Positions 54,101-61,500 of a DNA stretch of 64,000 nucleotides are shown piece after piece (positions within the stretch are counted from its first letter, which is position 1; each line of letters begins with the position of its first letter). A program made the position numbers and the translations under genes. The stretch is from Verrucomicrobiota bacterium. GTDB lineage: Bacteria > Verrucomicrobiota > Verrucomicrobiia > Limisphaerales > UBA1319. The notes beneath the pieces were generated by a model. That model was not told the DNA's origin. It did not search any database and was given only the letters and a program-made list of their open reading frames with translations. The DNA is taken from contig JAKLHY010000033.1 of NCBI GenBank assembly GCA_022709905.1, positions 1 to 64,000 of the forward strand, in the 5' to 3' direction.

Positions 54101-55849
54101 CTGATCCTGGTCTTCACCAATTCCGTTCCCGTCCCCCTCGCGCCCGGACAATGGTACATGGCCGTCTACAACATGGAGACCAATCCGGTCAATTACACCG
54201 TTCTTGCCACGACTTACACCGGCGACATTCCCAGACTCATCAACCTCACGAATGCCGTCGCCTACACCAATACCCTCTCGCCTTCGATGATCCCGGATTT
54301 GTATCGATTCGACATGTCTCTCGGAGTAACCCAAGCCGTCTTTGAATTGTTTGACCTGACCGGCAACGTCGATCTCTTTGCGCGCAAGGGTTTGCCCTTG
54401 ATCAACGAAACCAATGCGTTCTATGCCAGCACCAATCTCGCAACCACCAATGAACTGATTCTCCTCCTGACGAACTCGGTTCCGATGCCCGTTTCACCCG
54501 GCATTTGGTTCCTGGCCGTGGTCAACCGCGAAACAAATGACGTGTCTTACGTGGTCCGCGCGACCGAGTATGTTGAAATTCCGCCCGGTCCGGAAACCAA
54601 CATCATCATCACTCCCTGGCTGAACCGGACGAACAACAGTCTCTGCATCAGTTGGAACTCACTCATCGGCACCAACTACTACGTGCAGGGACGCATCAAC
54701 GTGGTCGATCCCGGCTGGAACACGATCTCGCCCACGATTACGGCCACCGATATCGTGACGACTTACTGCATTTCTCTGACCAACTCGAACCACTTCTTCC
54801 AGGTGGTCCAGGGAACCTCCCCGTTGACACCGCCCACGAACGCGCCTCCGCCCTACATGACCGTGCCTCCGCTCCTCCTGCCCAGTGGCTTGATGCAACT
54901 CACCTGGGATAGTGTGCCCGGCGCGGTCTACGAGGTCCAGGTTACCACGAACTGGGTCGATTGGGTGACGCTAACCAACCTCACGGCGACAGGCGTGATC
55001 ACGACCTACGTGGATCCGACACCGGTGCTGGATCAATCGCTCCGGTTCTATCGAGTCCGAGTCACCGGTGGCGGCATCATTCCGCCCATCACCAACGTCC
55101 CGCCTGCCCAGATCTTTGTTCCGCCGGTCGTTCTGCCCAGTGGCGCCGTCCAGATTACCTGGGATAGCGTGCCCGCCGTGGTTTATGTGGTTGAGGTCAC
55201 GACGAATTGGACGGTGTGGAGTGTTCTAACAAACATCACGGCCACTGGCGTCCAAACGACCTACATCGATTCCACTCCCGCCAGTGTGCAACCTATCCGG
55301 TTCTATCGCGTGCGCGCCACTGGCTCCGGAACGATCCCGACTACGCCCACCAACGCGCCGCCCGCTTACATCGGAGTGCCGCCCTTCGTTCAGTCCGATG
55401 GACGCGTCCGACTGACCTGGTCGAGCGTTGTCGGCGCCGTCTACAGCGTGCAAGCCACCACGAATTGGACCGAGTGGATCACGCTGACCAACCTCACCGC
55501 TTCAGGGACAGAGACGACTTATGTCGATCCATCCCCGATGGCGGGGCAACCGCTGCGGTTCTATCGTGTCCTCGTCAGCGGGAGTGGACCCACAACTCCG
55601 CCCGAGGGAGATACGAACGCGCCTCCGGCCCAGCTTCAAATCACTTGGCCTGTCGTGGCTACCAACGGCTTTGCCATTCATTGGGCCAGCGAAGTCGGCA
55701 TTCGTTATCAGATCGAAGGTTCCACGAACCTTGTCCTCTGGCAGATCCTGACCAACATCACCGCTGCCACGACTAACTCAACCTTTATCGATCCCATTCC
55801 GGTCGATTCCTGGATTACCCGGTTCTATCGAGTCCTGACTCAGCCTTAG
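48179..55849 (+). CDS. Giant secreted subtilisin-family (S8) protease
   Basis: A 2556-residue protein. A hydrophobic signal or anchor (residues 17-36, RTWFLIAIVLLLLSGLFGYL) is followed by a propeptide-like region, then the S8 domain (about 300-760). The triad is complete: Asp328 (NDTGVDEQHPD), His356 (DPDGHGTHVAG) and Ser714 (GTSMAAPVVSG). After it come P-domain/PPC-like and DUF642-like beta modules (about 960-1660) and three PPC-type repeats of about 115 residues (about 1787-2130, each with a YYxFxV/F strand and METNPV-like end). The C-terminus has five repeats of about 85 residues ending FYRVxxxG. Its ATG overlaps the stop of the A-like pseudopilin; the ATG at 48212 is an alternative. It may process or be carried by the pseudopilus (inference). 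Confidence 0.87.
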   Translation: MTPPGKWEPDFMHLRTRTWFLIAIVLLLLSGLFGYLGQRKAQRDRDRQSKSPVAEAQTPLLSSYLLSNSPPTLATPQHPAPAPAPAPLARVPDPRHPHRLVNSSRPMEELRLSDTAILMRNAVLDTSAAEPLDIPADWRSTQEPGSYLVQSKGPLTDGFRDVIARSGGRVVSYIPNNTYLVRIEEAGANAIRRHPFAQAVLPFEPYYKLDNHLLAHVFDQKPLAEDARIVLTGFPGEKDRITDALAGWGVPVVAEDRSPFGPMLILAPDTVNLREIAQLAEVQVLEVRRPRALMNDLARVRVQVSTDTIGTTNYLGLTGKDILVNINDTGVDEQHPDLVGRVSAADPAYLVDPDGHGTHVAGIIASSGEHSDSVTNAQGSLSGANFRGMAPESKVFVLPISLLTGPLQSDAYLQETAAKAEAFISNNSWNYPGSYDYDSAAASFDAAVRDALPEQSGSTPMIFVFAAGNKGDGDADGLGGESGSVLSPATAKNVITVGAIDSPRNITNGVVEFDDFGNFETNYPFLEMTDSDNQVSPYSSRGNVGLGLESEVGRYKPDVVAPGSMVLSTRSGQWTMPEFFTDARHNRFENQVVSPGVLNNYSIYIPPEAQQLRIEIVPSRLGKSVPALPVYMKYGDFPTTNDFVTTNSLVLAPGNFPLQEGNLFYSIGNPTTKDIIFDLETMLTVTNVPGNYFEVLGEVETNLGTYYRYESGTSMAAPVVSGLLALIQEFFEEKLNREYSPALLKALMINGAHSVNSIYSLGLSGINYQGWGLVNLTNSIPSALTNQNEAEWPLQFFDQSVSNALATGEQRTWRLALKETAILSPLRATLVWTDPPGNPLAGVKLVNDLDLVLTNLTTGDVYWGNDIPTGNDFNQVGTTNYVADRVNNVENIFLREPLGTNWALTVFARRVNVNAVTLHTNDIVQDFALVISCGDLSLTNPFTLNLETAPEPIRPPVIGVTNGVPVLGQRVGANSPLVGEATGSTNQWQFYVFENIYDTNNPVMMTNGTNVAFITFVPPNLSRSRLIEADIDLYVSTNSALTNLDAGVIALADKSTNRGGTELVFYTNAPIGQIYYIGVKAEDQQASEYGFVSLSSDRPFDEDINGNRLVHVMPPNLEIPDGSPQKPGGVYAFGVATRPITVQRVVVTNIIDHGDFGDLFGNLSHRSEYVVLNSHSLLGNFTSGTNVLVYDDSDRGDFLGSMESDGPGSLNNFIGLDGAGVWLMTLVDSSLSHTGRLTQSEIYIERAQEGLYASVWPGRFVYFYTDVPDDAVKLTVTLSGMTEGLPMPLEVYLRREELPTRSAYDKYALIPPPGGSLILGTNDVPPLTMGRYYIGVFNPNPVVASFYITVDVKRSLDAAIVETFVSTNTPLAIKDDAITRSTVNVTADRILTDVKVGVRLDHPRASDLVLHLISPQGTRLLLAESRGGIEAEGYGSGQIDQTNLVFAGFTENTNLTTQPIKTAVPPFTTNATITPVFTNDFEGLTPGSYGRGSVVDGWLVTTNSVDIITTNNAVMGTNILALNIARITRGVATIPGKRYWLSFYFKSGDTNVISAQMVLDGKLQPWLVATNSEWQPYSLAFTASRAETTIEIEPAFRNDVLFDGFSLIEAGGTKFYLPEESMEIFEGEPSLGEWKMEIWDARAGELDPSPTLITWQLQMTFVATNYGAVTLTNGVPYNSRVTGAETKFFIVNAPQAARWSTNWLFSSGDVVLLYNPDGLPTGGSGDVEVDNVTSGTEVLILNTTTAPLLRPGQRYYLGVRNAEPTETNNFTILVEFDRYDPTIPPVTALTNGVPLTAAVDPGVIMDYYQFAVTTNASWATFELNQLSGNANLYLKRGGPLPTTDSYHYLSENPGSQDEQIIVLTNSLPTPLAAGIWLLGVQNMETNPVTYTVVATEYSTPIPTFIPLTNGVPYLSTISNAMDYYEFWVDPDASWASFEVLNPDGNVNLVLRRGPLFPSPVSFDYESINPGTNEELILVFTNSVPVPLAPGQWYMAVYNMETNPVNYTVLATTYTGDIPRLINLTNAVAYTNTLSPSMIPDLYRFDMSLGVTQAVFELFDLTGNVDLFARKGLPLINETNAFYASTNLATTNELILLLTNSVPMPVSPGIWFLAVVNRETNDVSYVVRATEYVEIPPGPETNIIITPWLNRTNNSLCISWNSLIGTNYYVQGRINVVDPGWNTISPTITATDIVTTYCISLTNSNHFFQVVQGTSPLTPPTNAPPPYMTVPPLLLPSGLMQLTWDSVPGAVYEVQVTTNWVDWVTLTNLTATGVITTYVDPTPVLDQSLRFYRVRVTGGGIIPPITNVPPAQIFVPPVVLPSGAVQITWDSVPAVVYVVEVTTNWTVWSVLTNITATGVQTTYIDSTPASVQPIRFYRVRATGSGTIPTTPTNAPPAYIGVPPFVQSDGRVRLTWSSVVGAVYSVQATTNWTEWITLTNLTASGTETTYVDPSPMAGQPLRFYRVLVSGSGPTTPPEGDTNAPPAQLQITWPVVATNGFAIHWASEVGIRYQIEGSTNLVLWQILTNITAATTNSTFIDPIPVDSWITRFYRVLTQP

Positions 55850-55906
55850 GGTTCTGACGCCAGTTCCCGATCGATCCTCTTGCGCTCGAACGCTTATAGG
55901 AATTCC

Positions 55907-56869
55907 ATGTCCCACTCCAGGTCGTTCATGAAGGCTCTTGTTATTGCGCTCAATCCCGCCGTGGATGTCGAATGGCTCGTGGACGACGTCCTTTGGGAAG
56001 AGAAAAACAATATCCTCCGAGAACGTCGATGGGCCGGGGGCAAAGGGGTCAATGTCGCGCGATGGCTTCAGCACCTTGGATCTATTCCCCGACTTCTCAT
56101 CCCCCTGGGCGGTCCCACCGGCCGTGAGATGAAGGCTTGCCTTCGCCAGGAGAAAATACCCGCAAGCACCGTCTCCCTCCAGGATGCCACGCGCGCCAAC
56201 ATCATCGTCACTACCCAACGGCGCGGACAATTACGCTTTAATCCGCTGGGCCCGAGTCTTTCCAACTCCGAATGGAAAGAGGTCGTCAGGCATGCGGATG
56301 GCTTGCTGGATAAAACAACCGCCATGGTTTTATCGGGCAGTTTGCCCCGGGGACTTCCCGATCGGGTTTATTCGGAACTGATCCAGCTGGCGAAATCGCG
56401 CCAGGTGAAGACACTTCTGGATTGCGACGGCGCTCCATTCGCAAAGGCCATCGCCGCAGCTCCATTCCTCGTCAAACCCAACCGACACGAGTTGTCGCAG
56501 TGGATCGGACAGAACCTCAGAACGGACAAAGCGGCGCGGAATGCGGCCTCGACTCTTGCCCAACGCACTCACAGCTGGGTTTTGTTATCCCTGGGCGCCC
56601 AAGGCGGTCTCCTGTTAAACGCCACAGAGAACTGCGCTTGGAAAGGATCCGTGCCATCCGTCGATGTGGCCAACACCATCGGCGCCGGTGATGCCATGCT
56701 CGCCGCCGCCACCCGGCAAATCATCCTGCAATCGCCTCCGGACCAGTGGCTCCGCTGGTCCCTGGCCGCGGGTACTGCCCTCACCATGAGTTCAGCCGGA
56801 AAACTTCCGCCGTTAAGCGCAATCCATAAGCTCCTCCCGCAAATTCGAATCTCCCCGATTGCTCTGTGA
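55907..56869 (+). CDS. PfkB-family sugar kinase (1-phosphofructokinase-like)
   Basis: A 320-residue ribokinase-superfamily enzyme that phosphorylates a sugar or sugar phosphate. It starts with VIALNPAVDVEW, and the substrate site RRWAGGKGVNVARWL matches the 'GGKGINVAR' motif of FruK/LacC. The ATP and catalytic motif is NTIGAGDAMLAA (family: DTVGAGDSM/AF); the Asp before AMLA is the likely catalytic base. The ATG at 55907 has AGGA five bases upstream. 1-phosphofructokinase, 6-phosphofructokinase II and tagatose-6-phosphate kinase are all possible. It stands alone, without a PTS or sugar-transport gene, after the protease operon. Confidence 0.82.
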   Translation: MSHSRSFMKALVIALNPAVDVEWLVDDVLWEEKNNILRERRWAGGKGVNVARWLQHLGSIPRLLIPLGGPTGREMKACLRQEKIPASTVSLQDATRANIIVTTQRRGQLRFNPLGPSLSNSEWKEVVRHADGLLDKTTAMVLSGSLPRGLPDRVYSELIQLAKSRQVKTLLDCDGAPFAKAIAAAPFLVKPNRHELSQWIGQNLRTDKAARNAASTLAQRTHSWVLLSLGAQGGLLLNATENCAWKGSVPSVDVANTIGAGDAMLAAATRQIILQSPPDQWLRWSLAAGTALTMSSAGKLPPLSAIHKLLPQIRISPIAL

Positions 56870-56983
56870 CCGCCCAGGTTCGATGGCCGATCTCAGCCTT
56901 TCTTCTGGCGCAGCATTGATCTCACGACAACTTCTGAGTAAGGCACGGATTATGCAGCATTCAAGGGAAGGAAAGGAAAAGAA

Positions 56984-59878
56984 ATGAAATCCAAAACCAT
57001 CCTGATGGGAGGTTGTTTAATTCTTCTCGTTTGTACCAGCACGACTCCCCAGGTGCCCCACATGATCCGGTACCAATCGACGGTGGCCGTCGGCGGCACG
57101 AATTATCACGGGATCGGTTTGTTCAAGTTTGCCCTGATCAATGCACAAGGGGACCAATCCTATTGGAGTCATGATGGAACCAGCCAGAATGGCGGCGAAC
57201 CGCGCAGCGGTGTGGAAATCGAGGTCAACCAGGGACTGTATGAGGTGTTTCTCGGGGATACGACCGTGTCCAACATGGTCTCCCTGTCACCGACCGTGTT
57301 TACCAATAACCCGGTTTACATCCGGGTCTGGTTCAGCAACGGGACGATGCCGTATCAGGCGATTCAACCGGATCAAATCATCCCGGCCGTTGGTTACGCG
57401 ATGATGTCGGCCAGCGTGCCGGACGGAGCCGTTACATCATCCAAGCTCGCGGATGGAGCCGTCACGGGAGAAAAACTAGCGACCGGTGCAGTGACCGGAG
57501 CCAGCATAGCCCCGGCCAGCATTGGATCTTCTCAATTGGCTCCGAATGCTGCCGCCCAAAACCTGCAGTCCAGCGGTGGATTGGTTTTATCGGATCAACC
57601 CCATGCCACCAACCTGACTGGCGCGGGACTGCTGCGACTGGGGACGGTCATGGCTGAACGGGAGAACTGGTCGAGCAATGCCGTGTATTGTCCGTCGCAA
57701 AGGGCCAATCCATTGGCGGTTTGGACGGGGAACGAGTTGATCGTCTGGGGCGGTAATGCGACTGAGAATGGACCGATGCTGCAATCGGGAGGCAGGTACA
57801 GCATGACATCGGATACTTGGACACCGATCAGCACCATCAACGCTCCCCCAGCTCTCGGCAATGCCTTGGAATCTGGAGCTGTTTGGGCAAACACGGAAAT
57901 GCTTGTGATCACGGGTGCGAATGGTTATCGCTATTCTCCATTCACGGACAGCTGGAGTCAAATTTCCCGTGTCAATGCGCCGACATTCACTGCAGGGACC
58001 ACATTGACCTGGACCGGCAAGGAATTGCTGGTCGTTGGCAACACCCTTCCCTATCGCCGCCATAATCCTGTCACAGATGTTTGGAGTGATATGTCCTCTG
58101 CTGCAAGCTCCAATGCGCCCGGTCCCCGGCTCTATCACACGGCCGTCTGGACTGGCAGCGAGTTGATCGTCTGGGGGGGATTGTCCAGTGGGAGCACACT
58201 GTATAACGGTGGACGCTATAACCCTGCAACCGATACCTGGCTTCGCATAACCAACGTCGGCGCGCCCGCCATGCGGTCCAGGCATTCGGCTGTCTGGACT
58301 GGCAGCAAAATGATTATCTGGGGGGGGCTTACGACTATAAGCAAAAAAGAAACCGCCTCTGGAGCCATTTACGATCCCCAAACGGATCAATGGCGATCGA
58401 TCAGCACGAATGGCGCACCATCAGCTCGCCAGGGGCATTTTGCATGTTGGACACCCTCCGGCATGATCGTATGGGGGGGCGACTCTTCTTCTACGGAAAA
58501 ACCGCCCTTTTTCCGCAAAGCCCTGAATGATGGGGCAGTGTACAATCCGGCGACGGATACCTGGGCTCCAATCCGAAATGCGCCATCCGAGCCCATCGGC
58601 GGTTACGCGGCTGTATGGACCGGTTCAGCGATAATGATCTGGGGTGGGGGATATGTTGATCCTCGCTATGTCACGACTGGACCAAGCCGGATCACAGGAC
58701 CCTACCTTAATAAAGGCATGTTTTATAAACCCGCTGTTGATCAGTGGAATCCAATGGCCTTTTCACCTGGTGGGCTGATCAACCACTGTCTCATCTGGAC
58801 GGGGAAGGAGTTGATCGTCTGGGGCGGCAACCGGTTGGGGTATCCCATGTCCTCCCTTTCAACCGGTGTGGTCAATTCAGGAGGCCGGTTCGATCCGATC
58901 AAAGGCAAATGGTACCCGCTCTCCACACAAAACGCGCCGACTCCTCGACAAAACCACCAAGCCATATGGACTGGAACTGAAATGGTGGTGTGGGGCGGGG
59001 AAGGCATGACTAACCTCCCTCAAGAGTCGATATTTCCGAGCAGAACCTATTCATTTCTCAACACCGGCGGTCGGTACAATCCCGCAACTGATTCCTGGAA
59101 TCCAATCTCGACCGATGGTGCTCCCGAGGGTCGCGCGGACTTCACGATGGTTTGGACGGGACACAAGGCAATTGTATTTGGCGGACGAACATCGACAAGA
59201 ATCGGATCGCCCTATCCGATTACCGCCCTGAACAACGGCGCTCTATACGATCCGGTCAAAGACCAGTGGACCTCCATGATCGCTCCCGATCCGGTCAATC
59301 CAAGGTATCTGCATACGGCCGTTTGGACTGGGCACGAAATGTTCGTCTGGGGCGGCCTGGGGGTTTCCAACCTCACCATCACGGGACTCCCCAATAACAG
59401 CGGGGGTCGATACGATCCCATCCGCAACAAATGGACCTGGGTCTCGACCGTCGATGCCCCCAACGCGTATACGAATCAATCGGCAATATGGACCGGAGTT
59501 GAAGTCATCGTGGTCGGATCACCGGGCGTTGCCAGGCAAAACGGACGGTATGATCCCCTGGCCGATCGATGGAGCGCTTTGCCACAACCGTCGACCATCC
59601 GGGCGTTCCGCAGTCAGGTGTCTGTGTGGAATGGACAGGAACTGTTGGTGTGGGGAGAAAGCAGCAATACCGCGATGGGCCTGCGCTTTGATCCTCAGAC
59701 CGGCGCGTGGCAGACGATGACGAAAGTGGGCGCCCCCCGGCCTTACATGAGCACGAAAGGCCTCTGGACCGATGACGCGATGATGCTCTATGGTGGGATG
59801 CTGTCGTCCGCCAATTTGAACACCAACCTCGCCAGCTATACTCTCGCAACCAAGCTTTACCTCTACGGAAAGCCCTAG
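56984..59878 (+). CDS. Secreted kelch-repeat propeller protein with stalk region
   Basis: A 964-residue exported protein with a strong ribosome-binding region (GGAAAGGAAAAGAA). The signal peptide is about residues 1-22. Residues 25-145 form a beta domain (IRYQSTVAVGGTNYHGIGLF, then LGDTTVSNMVSL). A stalk-like stretch of repeats around 'DGAVTxxKLAxGAVTG' follows (about 146-185). From about 240 to the end, 14 kelch units can be counted by eye (HTAVWTGSELIVWGG, HSAVWTGSKMIIWGG, HQAIWTGTEMVVWGG and so on), each with a GGRYNPxTDxW segment. Fourteen units could make two 7-bladed propellers. No catalytic motif is seen. Its stop codon overlaps the left end of the MITE-like element. Confidence 0.85.
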   Translation: MKSKTILMGGCLILLVCTSTTPQVPHMIRYQSTVAVGGTNYHGIGLFKFALINAQGDQSYWSHDGTSQNGGEPRSGVEIEVNQGLYEVFLGDTTVSNMVSLSPTVFTNNPVYIRVWFSNGTMPYQAIQPDQIIPAVGYAMMSASVPDGAVTSSKLADGAVTGEKLATGAVTGASIAPASIGSSQLAPNAAAQNLQSSGGLVLSDQPHATNLTGAGLLRLGTVMAERENWSSNAVYCPSQRANPLAVWTGNELIVWGGNATENGPMLQSGGRYSMTSDTWTPISTINAPPALGNALESGAVWANTEMLVITGANGYRYSPFTDSWSQISRVNAPTFTAGTTLTWTGKELLVVGNTLPYRRHNPVTDVWSDMSSAASSNAPGPRLYHTAVWTGSELIVWGGLSSGSTLYNGGRYNPATDTWLRITNVGAPAMRSRHSAVWTGSKMIIWGGLTTISKKETASGAIYDPQTDQWRSISTNGAPSARQGHFACWTPSGMIVWGGDSSSTEKPPFFRKALNDGAVYNPATDTWAPIRNAPSEPIGGYAAVWTGSAIMIWGGGYVDPRYVTTGPSRITGPYLNKGMFYKPAVDQWNPMAFSPGGLINHCLIWTGKELIVWGGNRLGYPMSSLSTGVVNSGGRFDPIKGKWYPLSTQNAPTPRQNHQAIWTGTEMVVWGGEGMTNLPQESIFPSRTYSFLNTGGRYNPATDSWNPISTDGAPEGRADFTMVWTGHKAIVFGGRTSTRIGSPYPITALNNGALYDPVKDQWTSMIAPDPVNPRYLHTAVWTGHEMFVWGGLGVSNLTITGLPNNSGGRYDPIRNKWTWVSTVDAPNAYTNQSAIWTGVEVIVVGSPGVARQNGRYDPLADRWSALPQPSTIRAFRSQVSVWNGQELLVWGESSNTAMGLRFDPQTGAWQTMTKVGAPRPYMSTKGLWTDDAMMLYGGMLSSANLNTNLASYTLATKLYLYGKP

Positions 59879-60149
59879 AGCCTGTTTGAAAATTACACGG
59901 GGTGCTGCGGCGAGGGATTTTGGCTGGGGCCAAGGCGGCTTGGGCCGAGCATCCCCAATGGGGGCTGTAAGGTCCAAGCCAACGCTGGCCCCGGGCAAAA
60001 GAGCCGCCGCCCGAAGACTTCGCAGAAATGGCCCCCTGGCTTCGTTGCTCCTCAGTCAAAGATCGGCCAGGGATATTTTCCTTCGTCGCGCCTCGCCATG
60101 CGGCCATTTCTGCGATAACAGCGCCCCTTGGAATTTTCAAACAGGCTCT
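59877..60149. mobile_element. MITE-like element with 18-bp terminal inverted repeats
   Basis: The ends agagcctgtttgaaaatt (59877-59894) and its exact reverse complement (60132-60149) enclose 237 bp without a convincing gene. Two internal folded arms are visible. The left arm has ggggcca (59926-59932)/tggcccc (59986-59992), ggcttgg (59937-59943)/ccaagcc (59974-59980) and a ccccaatgggg tip. The right arm has tcgcagaaatggcc (60020-60033)/ggccatttctgcga (60102-60115) and ccctggc (60034-60040)/gccaggg (60066-60072). Flanks CCCT and AGGG extend the symmetry. GAGCCTG ends recall some IS5-group elements, but this is a weak inference. It lies between two convergent genes and contains the last two bases of the kelch gene stop. 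Confidence 0.7.
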
Positions 60150-60163
60150 TAGGGTTCTATTCC

Positions 60164-61423
60164 TTACTTGGCTTTGACATCGTAGCAGAGCAGGAGGTCC
60201 TGATCGCGGACATAGAGCCGGCCGTCTGAAACAACAGGATGGGTCCAGCTGTTTTTATCCGAACGATCCGGTTGGTCGAAACGGCCCTTTTCCTGGTATC
60301 CCGCAGGGGTGGCGGCAATCAGAATCAGCCGTCCGGGACTCGACTTGTCTTCTTCCCTTAGAATGAAATGGCCATCCGCAAAAACCAAAGATCCTTTCTT
60401 GGCGGCTTCCCGTTCGCGCCACACAATCCTGCCGGTGGCCTGTTCCATGCAAATCCAACCGCGGCTATCGGCATGTCCATAGACGTGGCCTTCATGCAAA
60501 ATGGCTCCGCCATGGTGGTTATCGAACTCCTTGCTGGCGTAAACCTGTTCGGCGGCATATCCGGAGGCGCCTTTGGTGATCTTGAACGCGTTGCAGCCGA
60601 CGCTGTATCCGGATGTCACGAAGACCAGATCTCCCTGGACAATGGGGGTGGGAATGACCGCGGTGCGGCCCTTGCGCACGGCCTTCCATAACACAGCACC
60701 ATCCTTGGCACTAACTCCGAATACATGCTCGGCCGTCAACTGCACATAGTGCCGAGTGCCTCCAAAGTCCGAAAGGACCAATGACGAGTAATGGGCCTCG
60801 TCGGTGATGCCCTTCGACTGCCAGATTGTGGCGCCGGTGAGTTTATTCAGCGCCACCACTGACCCGCGAGAACCGCCGGGAGTGAGCATGACTTGGTCGC
60901 CGTCAATCAAGGGGGACTCGCTATAGCCCCATTCCGGCACCTTACCGCCAAAGTCTTGCACCAGGTGTTTTCGCCAGATCTCCTTGCCATCCGCCGCATT
61001 GAGGCAGACAAACTCGCCATACTGCCCGACCACATAAAGACGATCTCCATCGATCGTGACACTGCTGCGCGGTCCCGCAAAGCCTCCCCAGCCGGGCGCG
61101 CCTGACTTGCCGAGTTTGACCGACCAGATCTTTTTCCCGGTTGCGCGATCCAAGGCGATTGCGTAATTGGCATCGCCCTGATCACCAGTCGTGTAAATGC
61201 ACTTACCGGACATGGTGATGCCAGAATACCCGATGCCGAGACCTGTTGTTTTCCACAACAGGGTGGGGCCTGATGCAGGCCATTGTTTCAGCAAACCGGT
61301 TTCCGCCGACTTGCCATCGCGTTTGGGACCGCGCCATTGCGTCCAGTCTTCGGCCGACACAAGGCATGCCCCGGCCAAAACCATCAGACTGCAAACCCAT
61401 ACAGCTTTTGAAGTCTTATTCAT
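60164..61423 (-). CDS. PQQ-like beta-propeller repeat protein (exported)
   Basis: About 419 residues. The signal peptide (SKAVWVCSLMVLAGACLVSAE) is followed by EDWTQWRGPKRDGKSAETGLL, the start seen in many planctomycete/verrucomicrobial PQQ-like proteins. Repeats of about 50 residues follow with blade motifs such as YAIALDRATGKKIWSVKLGKSG, FVCLNAADGKEIWRKHL, VVALNKLTGATIWQSKG and VFGVSAKDGAVLWKAV. These make a propeller of the BamB/PQQ-dehydrogenase fold, but no PQQ- or metal-binding residues can be claimed. It lies 77 bp after the Gfo/Idh/MocA gene on the same strand, so the two are probably cotranscribed. The longer frame starts at 61444. It is probably periplasmic, of unknown function. Confidence 0.83.
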   Translation of the reverse strand: MNKTSKAVWVCSLMVLAGACLVSAEDWTQWRGPKRDGKSAETGLLKQWPASGPTLLWKTTGLGIGYSGITMSGKCIYTTGDQGDANYAIALDRATGKKIWSVKLGKSGAPGWGGFAGPRSSVTIDGDRLYVVGQYGEFVCLNAADGKEIWRKHLVQDFGGKVPEWGYSESPLIDGDQVMLTPGGSRGSVVALNKLTGATIWQSKGITDEAHYSSLVLSDFGGTRHYVQLTAEHVFGVSAKDGAVLWKAVRKGRTAVIPTPIVQGDLVFVTSGYSVGCNAFKITKGASGYAAEQVYASKEFDNHHGGAILHEGHVYGHADSRGWICMEQATGRIVWREREAAKKGSLVFADGHFILREEDKSSPGRLILIAATPAGYQEKGRFDQPDRSDKNSWTHPVVSDGRLYVRDQDLLLCYDVKAK

Positions 61424-61500
61424 AGGATTTACGACCATTCTCATTGGGTTATTCTTTTAACGGATCCAACGGATGGTTGCAAAGAGTTTTGAGTTTCTCG

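Noticed and set aside
60164..61423. Annotation as a quinoprotein dehydrogenase
   Set aside because: PQQ-like propeller repeats are seen, but no PQQ- or calcium-binding active-site residues could be identified.
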